Part shown: one piece after another, positions 1 to 5,362 of the stretch
Numbering within the stretch: the stretch's first letter is position 1
How the letters are laid out: each line of letters starts with the position of its first letter
DNA from: Bacteroidota bacterium
GTDB lineage: Bacteria; Bacteroidota; Bacteroidia; Chitinophagales; Chitinophagaceae
Direction of reading: 5' to 3'
Assembly (NCBI GenBank): GCA_023436425.1
Contig: JAEZJD010000064.1
Location: 1 to 12,717 of the forward strand
Length of the DNA stretch: 12,717 nucleotides
Program-made: the position numbers and the translations under genes
Notes under the pieces: model-generated
What the model was told of the DNA's origin: nothing
Database searches by the model: none
Seen by the model: only the letters and a program-made list of their open reading frames with translations

Positions 1-1868
1 TCACGCGACGGTGTTTAAACCTGCTGAATGAATCGCTTGTTAAAAAGGTGCTTGCTTTCGTCCGGTTTGTCGTCGCTGAAAAAGAACTTGCATTCAGCGG
101 AGAAGCTTTTTTATTTCAACTGCTGCATTTTGATTTGTATAAAATACCCGCTCTGAAAATAGCGGCCATCTGTAACGAAACCCACCAGAATAGCCGCAGC
201 AAAAAAGAGCCGGTTTACCTGCGGCAAGCGCTGGGTGGCATTGCAGAGGCAAACGCAACAAAGCTGTTTAGTGAAGATGCCGTTACCGACAGCTTAATTA
301 AAGTGCACAGGTTGACAGAACAGCTCATTACCGAAAGTGAAAACAAGCCGCTATTGAAGTGGATGGAGCTTCTGTTCAATGAATCAGGTTTGCTTTCGTG
401 GATTATGCAACAGCCTGAAAAAGCCTGGCTGATGCAACAGCTTAATGGCTTTTTTGATTATGTTCAGGATGAATGTCGCCGCAAACCCGACCTGGATTTA
501 AAAGGTCTGCTGCGCCAGGTGGAACTGCTGGAAGAAAACGATATTTCTATTCCTCTCGTTCAAACCAGTGGCAATGAAAAAGGTGTAAACCTCCTCACCT
601 GTCATGGAAGCAAAGGCTTGGAATTTGAACATGTGTTCTTTATAGGTTGCTACTCAGGTATATGGGAAGGAAAAAAGAACAATAACAATGGCTACAAATT
701 GCCACCGAATGTCTTTGAAAAAGAATCGGCAGAAGAAAAAGAAGAGGAGCTGCGCCGATTATTCTTTGTTGCCAGCACAAGAGCAGAAAAAAACCTTTAT
801 CTCAGTTATCCCGCATTCACCAATGAAGGCAAACCTTTAGAGCCTTCCCGCTTTTTAGCCGAAATAAATGGAGACGGACTACTGCCCGTGAAAACTGCTG
901 CTATTGATGACGAAATAAAAATTGTCTACAGCTCATTACGCTACGGTATTGTGCAACAGCCGCAGCTAGAAAAAGCTGAAGCAGATTATATCGCCATGCT
1001 GCTGCAGAAATTTAAGATGAATGTTACGGCGTTGAACAACTATCTGGAATGTCCACTAAAGTTTTATTATTCTTCGCTCGTTCGGGTGCCGAGTGCCAAG
1101 AGTGAAAGCTCCCAATTTGGTAGCAGCATGCACGATGCATTGGAGTTCTGCTACAACAAAATGATGGAAGAAAAAAAGTATCCATCGAAAGAAGCACTCC
1201 TCAACCGCTTCCAATGGCATCTCACCTGCAATCGCGAAGCGTTTACAGCCAACAGCTTCAGTCGATTTTTAGATTATGGCAAGCAATGCCTTGTTGCCTT
1301 TCATGATCAGCACTTTGCATTTGCAAATGCAAATGAATTCGTAAGAACAGAAGTACCCCTGGAAGCTGTTATCGCTGACGTACCGGTGAAGGGTTTTGCT
1401 GACAAGATTCAGTATTGGGGCAATGAAATCGTTATTACAGATTTCAAAACAGGCAGCCTTGAAAAGTCGAGCAAACGATACGAGTTTGTAGAACCGGGAC
1501 ATGCACAAAAGCCACAAGGCGGGAATTACTGGCGTCAGGCTGTTGTTTATAAGTTGCTTTCGGAGTATCAAAAAACCAAAAAGAAGCAACTGCGTCATAT
1601 TGAATTCTTGTTTATCGAACCCAATGCTGACGGGCAGTTCGACACAAAGAAAATTCTTATCACTCCGGCTCATGAACAGGCGGTACTGCAGCAGATAAAA
1701 GATGTATGGGAGAAAATTCAATCACACGAATTTTACAAAGGGTGCGGAAAGCCAAAGTGCGAGTGGTGCAATTTTGTGAAAGATCACAAACTGTATTTAT
1801 CGTTGCACGAAGTTTCAGATTCGGAATTGGAACAGCTGCTTGAAAGATCCGTCGATGTAGCTCTCTGA
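1..1868 (+). CDS. UvrD/Rep-type helicase with C-terminal PD-(D/E)XK nuclease, 3' part (5' end outside window)
   Basis: The frame is open from the window edge (first full codon at 3), so the gene starts upstream; the GTG at 48 is internal. Residues below count from that GTG. Helicase motif V is seen at 180-193 (VNLLTCHGSKGLEF) and motif VI at 235-246 (LRRLFFVASTRA), with the arginine finger region intact. A RecB/AddB-like nuclease follows: His362, Asp452 (GFADK), Asp465 and Lys467 (ITDFKTG), and Gln497/Tyr501 (QAVVY). Cys335 plus Cys566, Cys571 and Cys574 have the one-plus-three arrangement that binds a 4Fe-4S cluster in AddB and related nucleases. Proteins of this kind unwind and resect DNA ends for recombination repair. 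The Walker A region lies outside the window, so ATPase competence cannot be judged, and no AddA-like partner is visible downstream. The family is confident; whether it is AddB or a single-chain helicase-nuclease is not. Confidence 0.9.
   Translation, partial: TRRCLNLLNESLVKKVLAFVRFVVAEKELAFSGEAFLFQLLHFDLYKIPALKIAAICNETHQNSRSKKEPVYLRQALGGIAEANATKLFSEDAVTDSLIKVHRLTEQLITESENKPLLKWMELLFNESGLLSWIMQQPEKAWLMQQLNGFFDYVQDECRRKPDLDLKGLLRQVELLEENDISIPLVQTSGNEKGVNLLTCHGSKGLEFEHVFFIGCYSGIWEGKKNNNNGYKLPPNVFEKESAEEKEEELRRLFFVASTRAEKNLYLSYPAFTNEGKPLEPSRFLAEINGDGLLPVKTAAIDDEIKIVYSSLRYGIVQQPQLEKAEADYIAMLLQKFKMNVTALNNYLECPLKFYYSSLVRVPSAKSESSQFGSSMHDALEFCYNKMMEEKKYPSKEALLNRFQWHLTCNREAFTANSFSRFLDYGKQCLVAFHDQHFAFANANEFVRTEVPLEAVIADVPVKGFADKIQYWGNEIVITDFKTGSLEKSSKRYEFVEPGHAQKPQGGNYWRQAVVYKLLSEYQKTKKKQLRHIEFLFIEPNADGQFDTKKILITPAHEQAVLQQIKDVWEKIQSHEFYKGCGKPKCEWCNFVKDHKLYLSLHEVSDSELEQLLERSVDVAL
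1314..1333. repeat. 20-bp perfect palindrome inside the helicase-nuclease gene
   Basis: The arms TTTGCATTTG and CAAATGCAAA are exact reverse complements with no spacer. They lie in codons for Phe-Ala-Phe-Ala-Asn-Ala-Asn in the nuclease part of the gene. The segment is built from repeated TTTGCA/AATGCA units, so low complexity may explain it. Confidence 0.8.
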
Positions 1869-1942
1869 CCTTTGGAGTACACGATTTTTTCAAGCTGGTA
1901 AACTGATTACAAATCGTTAACACCTCAATTGCAGAAAGCATC

Positions 1943-1950
1943 TATGTTTG
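1943..1950 (+). promoter_or_regulatory. Candidate Bacteroidota -7 element (TATGTTTG) of the lipoprotein gene
   Basis: TATGTTTG matches the TAnnTTTG consensus of Bacteroidota sigma-ABfr promoters exactly and ends 7 bases before the ATG at 1958. I see no convincing TTTG element at the -33 position. If used, transcription would start at or within a few bases of the start codon, giving a leaderless or near-leaderless message. Confidence 0.5.
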
Positions 1951-1957
1951 CCATGCA

Positions 1958-3352
1958 ATGAAACAACTCTTTGCATTCTCATTAATTTTTATTGTTGCCG
2001 TCGTTGTGCTTTTCGGAGCAGGATGCGCGAACATTATTCCACCTTCCGGCGGTCCGAGGGACACACTGCCACCAACATTATTGTCTGCTACGCCAGGTGA
2101 TTCAACCACGAATTTTAAAGACAACAACATTCTGCTCACGTTTGATGAATATGTCGATCTGCAGGATATTCAAAATAATCTGTTGTTTACGCCAACATTT
2201 CAAAACGTTCCACTAATTGAGGCGAGAGGAAAAACATTGACTATTCGCTTCCGCGACACGCTGCAGCCAAACACGACATACACATTGAATTTCGGTAACG
2301 CAATTCGTGACATTAATGAATCGAATGTGCTTCGCAACTTTGTTTACACATTTTCCACCGGCCCATTTATCGACTCGCTTGAGCTTTCGGGCAAAGTAGT
2401 GCTGGCAGAAACCGGAAAAACAGACTCCACACTCATGGTTTTGCTGCATAGAAATTTATCTGATTCGGCAGTCCGTAAACTGCGGCCTACTTACATAACC
2501 CGTTTGGATGCAAATGGAAATTTCAGATTGAAGAATTTACCGGAAGGAAAGTTCGCGATTTATGCGCTTGGCGAAGCCGGACTGATGAGAACATACAATC
2601 GTGGTTCACAGCTTTTTGCTTTTCTGGATTCAACCGTACAGGCGGGGCAGAGCCAACCTGTTACCTTATATGCCTATCGGGAAACGCCTGCCACATCAGT
2701 TACCAATGTCGGAGCTATAGGTGTGATACAAAAAGCCACTGACAAACGCCTTCAGTTCACAACAAATCTTACTGGCGGGCAGCAAGACTTATTTAAAGAT
2801 CTGACCCTCACTTTCGGGACGCCTTTAAAAATTTTCGACTCTGCGATGGTTCAACTAGCTAAGGACAGTGTGTTTTCACAAGTGCCATTTACCACAACAC
2901 TCGACAGCAGCAAAAAACAATTAACGTTACAAACACAATGGCAGGAAGGAACACCTTATCACCTCATTTTATCCAAAGATTTCGCAGAAGATTCTTTAGG
3001 AAGAAAGCTGTTAAAGTCCGATACACTCCATTTTTCCACCAAGAAAAACACGGACTATGGCAACGTAACGGTTCGTGTTAAAAATGTTGATGCAATAAGA
3101 AACCCTGTGCTGCAATTTGTTCAAAATGACCAGGTAGTCTTTTCTGCACCACTTCGATCCGGCGTTTTTTCGCAGACTCTGTTCACAGCGGGAGAATACC
3201 AGCTACGCATTTTGTACGATACAAACGGCAATCTTAAGTGGGATGCAGGAAATTTTTCCGCTAAAAAGCTACCGGAAATTGTACGTCCGATTACCGGCCG
3301 AACGATTACGGTCAAACCAAATTGGGACAATGAATTTGATGTATCGTTGTAG
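1958..3352 (+). CDS. Ig-like (Big_5/SbsA-type) domain lipoprotein, function unknown
   Basis: The protein has 464 residues. A hydrophobic signal peptide (residues 4-21) ends at Cys23 in LFGAGCANIIPP, indicating a lipoprotein; Gly at -3 is not the usual Leu/Val/Ile. Residues about 35-130 resemble a bacterial Ig-like domain (PPTLLSATPGDS ... NNILLTFDEYVD ... NTTYTLNFG ... FVYTFSTG). A beta-rich segment about 140-200 (LDANGNFRLKNLPEGKFAIYALG) resembles carboxypeptidase-regulatory or transthyretin-like folds. Near the C terminus is YDTNGNLKWDAGNF, reminiscent of a calcium-binding loop. This architecture is common as a conserved hypothetical lipoprotein in Bacteroidota; a role in envelope structure or surface adhesion is only a guess. 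The ATG at 1958 was chosen because it places the signal peptide at the N terminus and follows a promoter-like element. It stands alone, 89 bases after the helicase gene and 88 before recR. Confidence 0.85.
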   Translation: MKQLFAFSLIFIVAVVVLFGAGCANIIPPSGGPRDTLPPTLLSATPGDSTTNFKDNNILLTFDEYVDLQDIQNNLLFTPTFQNVPLIEARGKTLTIRFRDTLQPNTTYTLNFGNAIRDINESNVLRNFVYTFSTGPFIDSLELSGKVVLAETGKTDSTLMVLLHRNLSDSAVRKLRPTYITRLDANGNFRLKNLPEGKFAIYALGEAGLMRTYNRGSQLFAFLDSTVQAGQSQPVTLYAYRETPATSVTNVGAIGVIQKATDKRLQFTTNLTGGQQDLFKDLTLTFGTPLKIFDSAMVQLAKDSVFSQVPFTTTLDSSKKQLTLQTQWQEGTPYHLILSKDFAEDSLGRKLLKSDTLHFSTKKNTDYGNVTVRVKNVDAIRNPVLQFVQNDQVVFSAPLRSGVFSQTLFTAGEYQLRILYDTNGNLKWDAGNFSAKKLPEIVRPITGRTITVKPNWDNEFDVSL

Positions 3353-3353
3353 T

Positions 3354-3403
3354 TTAAAGCTCTCATAAAATCACCCACAGTTCTTCTAAACCTTCAGCTT
3401 TAA
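3354..3403. repeat. 8-bp inverted repeat just after the lipoprotein gene
   Basis: TTAAAGCT (3354-3361) and AGCTTTAA (3396-3403) are perfect reverse complements separated by 34 bases, starting right after the stop codon. It could be a weak transcription end, but the loop is long, the stem is AT-rich and no T-run follows, so a terminator call is not justified. Confidence 0.3.
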
Positions 3404-3426
3404 CCACACACCTTAAGCCTTTTCTA

Positions 3427-3434
3427 TACCTTTG
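3427..3434 (+). promoter_or_regulatory. Candidate Bacteroidota -7 element (TACCTTTG) of recR
   Basis: TACCTTTG is an exact TAnnTTTG match, ending 6 bases before the ATG at 3441. It overlaps the upstream in-frame TTG at 3432, which supports ATG 3441 as the true start. A good -33 TTTG is not visible. Initiation is expected at about the start codon. Confidence 0.55.
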
Positions 3435-3440
3435 TTTTAC

Positions 3441-4058
3441 ATGCAATTCTCTTCCGCTCTACTGGAAAATGCAGTTAACGAATTTGCCCGTCTTCCGGGC
3501 ATTGGTAAAAAAACAGCGCTTCGTCTTGTGCTTCATTTGCTGAAGCAGGACGCGGAGGATGTAGCGCACTTTAGCCAGGTAGTTAGCCAAATGCGCAGCG
3601 GAATAAGATTCTGCCAGCGTTGTCACAATGTTGCTGATGGAGACATTTGTTCTATTTGTGCAAACTCTTTGCGCAAGCAAGATCTCATTTGTGTTGTGGA
3701 AACCATTCGCGATGTGATAGCGCTCGAAAGCACGCAGCAATTTAGCGGAACGTACCACGTTCTCGGAGGCGTCATTTCGCCACTTGATGGCATTGGCCCT
3801 AATCAACTGAATATCGAAACTCTTATTCAACGTGTGCAGAAGGAACAAACAGCAGAAGTAATCTTTGCATTGAGTCCAACCATTCAGGGCGACACGACTA
3901 TCTACTACATTCAAAAAAAATTTCCTGCAGAAACAAAGGCAACCACTATTGCCAGAGGAATTGCATTTGGTGGCGAGCTGGAATATGCTGATGAAATGAC
4001 GCTTGCAAGAAGCCTGCAAAATCGTCTGCCCATCGACAGTTATGTAAGCAGTCGCTGA
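3441..4058 (+). CDS. recR: Recombination mediator protein RecR
   Basis: The product has 205 residues, close to the usual length of about 200. RecR works with RecO (and RecF) to load RecA onto SSB-coated single-stranded DNA at gaps, and forms a ring-like clamp. Visible in order are a helix-hairpin-helix (LPGIGKKTA, 18-26), a four-cysteine zinc finger (Cys58, Cys61, Cys70, Cys73), a Toprim domain (from ICVVET through YHVLGGVISPLDGIGP), and the C-terminal conserved segment IARGIAFGGELEYADEMTLARSL. All family motifs are intact. The ATG at 3441 is preferred to the in-frame TTG at 3432, which lies inside the likely promoter. There is no obvious operon partner: the next gene is 295 bases downstream. 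Confidence 0.97.
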   Translation: MQFSSALLENAVNEFARLPGIGKKTALRLVLHLLKQDAEDVAHFSQVVSQMRSGIRFCQRCHNVADGDICSICANSLRKQDLICVVETIRDVIALESTQQFSGTYHVLGGVISPLDGIGPNQLNIETLIQRVQKEQTAEVIFALSPTIQGDTTIYYIQKKFPAETKATTIARGIAFGGELEYADEMTLARSLQNRLPIDSYVSSR

Positions 4059-4089
4059 GGTAAAGTGTTTTTCAACCGGTAATTGTAGT

Positions 4090-4097
4090 TACATTTG
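4090..4097 (+). promoter_or_regulatory. Candidate Bacteroidota -7 element (TACATTTG) upstream of metH
   Basis: TACATTTG matches TAnnTTTG exactly, 32 bases after the recR stop codon. The -33 region is T-rich (GTTTTTC around 4068-4073) but lacks a clear TTG. If active, the metH transcript would carry an unusually long leader of about 250 bases. A weaker alternative, TATTTTTT at 4284-4291 (7 of 8 positions), would give a leader of about 55 bases. Confidence 0.4.
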
Positions 4098-4353
4098 CAC
4101 TTCGGCGGATTTGTTTATTGTTCGGCCCACAGAACTAATAAACGCAGAAACTTCACCTCATCGTTCCTCGTTTATTAGGCAATTTGAGTATTTGATGATC
4201 AGCAGTGTTGCTACTATTAAGCTTCTGTTGTGTCACTCACTTCTGCGTTCAGATCAATATTCAACACTTCCGCAGTTCAAACATATTTTTTCCGTGACAG
4301 TGAATAAGCATGTTCTTATATGCGCATTTCACAAGCACACATTATAGTTAAAA
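4098..4353 (+). promoter_or_regulatory. Candidate structured 5' leader of metH, not a recognised riboswitch
   Basis: This noncoding stretch contains several perfect complementary pairs. Helix A joins CTAATAAACG (4135-4144) and CGTTTATTAG (4169-4178). Helix B joins AACGCAGAA (4141-4149) and TTCTGCGTT (4241-4249). Helix D joins AGTGTTG (4204-4210) and CAACACT (4262-4268). A 6-bp pair joins TGTCAC (4231-4236) and GTGACA (4294-4299). A and B share bases 4141-4144 and cannot form together, as in a two-state regulatory leader. I looked for SAM-I core sequences and the cobalamin B12 box and saw neither. The position before a methionine synthase makes regulation by methionine, SAM or cobalamin plausible, but this is inference. 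The 78-codon open frame at 4111-4347 starts with TTG, resembles no protein I know and looks spurious. Confidence 0.35.
4135..4178. repeat. 10-bp perfect inverted repeat in the metH upstream region
   Basis: CTAATAAACG at 4135-4144 is the exact reverse complement of CGTTTATTAG at 4169-4178, with a 24-base spacer. It may be an RNA stem in the metH leader or a spaced operator. No T-run follows it, so it is unlikely to be the recR terminator. Confidence 0.75.
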
Positions 4354-5358
4354 ATGATTACCATTCGTGAACTTCTAAACAGTCGTATTCTCATTATTGA
4401 TGGTGCAATGGGAACGATGATTCAGCGATACAATTTATCAGAAGAAGATTATCGTGGAGAAAGATTTAAGGACTGGCCTTCCGATGTAAAAGGCAACAAT
4501 GATCTTTTATGCTTAACGCAGCCGCACATCGTACGTGAAATTCATGGCAAATACCTTGAAGCAGGTGCTGACATAATAGAAACAAACACATTCAATGCTC
4601 AAAGAGTTTCGCTTGCAGATTACGGAATGGAAAACCTCGCGTACGAAATAAATTTTGCTGCAGCACAAATTGCAAAAGAAGCGGCATCATTGGTAGGTTC
4701 GGGCGAGCAAAAATTTGTGGCGGGTGCCATCGGGCCGATGAATAAAACGCTTTCTCTTTCTCCTGACGTTAATAATCCCGGCTATCGTGCTCTCACCTTC
4801 GACGACGCTGTTGAAGCATATTACGAACAGGTACAGGGCTTAATCGATGGAGGCGTTGATTTGCTTTTAATTGAAACCATTTTTGATACGCTGAATGCAA
4901 AGGCAGCGATCTTCGCCATAAAAAAACACGAAAGACAAACAGGAATTAAGAAAGATATTATGATTAGCGGAACGATTACGGATGCAAGTGGCAGAACACT
5001 TAGCGGGCAAACGCTTGAGGCGTTTTATACCTCTGTTCGTCATGCACGACCGTTGACCGTAGGTCTTAATTGTGCGTTAGGCGCGAAAGAAATGCGGCCG
5101 CACATTGAAGAACTGAGTTCCATTGCCGAATGCTATGTTTCTGCTTATCCGAATGCAGGTTTGCCAAATGCTATGGGCGAGTACGACGAACAACCTGAAG
5201 ACACAGCGCATTACATTGAACAATGGGCGGCAGAAGGTTTGGTAAATATTGTTGGCGGCTGCTGCGGCACCACCCCCGATCACATCAGACACATTGCAGA
5301 ACATGTAAAGGAACTGCAGCCCAGGCGGCTGCCGATCGTTGAACAGGCTTTAGCTTAA
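4354..5358 (+). CDS. metH: Methionine synthase, homocysteine S-methyltransferase subunit (split MetH, N-terminal part)
   Basis: This 334-residue protein matches the first domain of cobalamin-dependent methionine synthase, a TIM barrel that binds zinc and activates homocysteine for methylation by methylcobalamin. The start region has DGAMGTMIQRYNL (16-28), then ADIIETNTF. The three zinc-ligand cysteines are present: Cys240 (GLNCALG) and Cys303-Cys304 (GGCCGTTPDHI). The barrel appears complete, and the protein stops in what is a linker in single-chain MetH. The second part of the enzyme begins 5 bases after the stop codon begins its last base, with a 4-base gap, so the two proteins probably assemble. 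Together they have 1244 residues, near the roughly 1230 of single-chain MetH. The start follows an A-rich stretch (GTTAAAAATG) with no Shine-Dalgarno, normal for this phylum. Confidence 0.95.
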   Translation: MITIRELLNSRILIIDGAMGTMIQRYNLSEEDYRGERFKDWPSDVKGNNDLLCLTQPHIVREIHGKYLEAGADIIETNTFNAQRVSLADYGMENLAYEINFAAAQIAKEAASLVGSGEQKFVAGAIGPMNKTLSLSPDVNNPGYRALTFDDAVEAYYEQVQGLIDGGVDLLLIETIFDTLNAKAAIFAIKKHERQTGIKKDIMISGTITDASGRTLSGQTLEAFYTSVRHARPLTVGLNCALGAKEMRPHIEELSSIAECYVSAYPNAGLPNAMGEYDEQPEDTAHYIEQWAAEGLVNIVGGCCGTTPDHIRHIAEHVKELQPRRLPIVEQALA

Positions 5359-5362
5359 CCCT

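Noticed and set aside
3354..3403. Intrinsic terminator of the lipoprotein gene
   Set aside because: The 8-bp AT-rich stem has a 34-base loop and no T-run after it, so it was kept only as an inverted repeat.
3459..4019. 186-codon open frame on the minus strand across recR
   Set aside because: It lies wholly within recR, whose motifs are all intact, and its translation has low-complexity, Cys- and Phe-rich composition typical of an antisense shadow.
4111..4347. 78-codon open frame between recR and metH
   Set aside because: It begins with TTG, has no ribosome-binding or promoter context of its own, and its translation (rich in Ser, His, Ile) shows no recognisable domain. The region fits a noncoding leader better.
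4059..4353. SAM or cobalamin riboswitch upstream of metH
   Set aside because: The SAM-I core and the B12-box consensus were looked for by eye and not found; only unassigned complementary segments are present.
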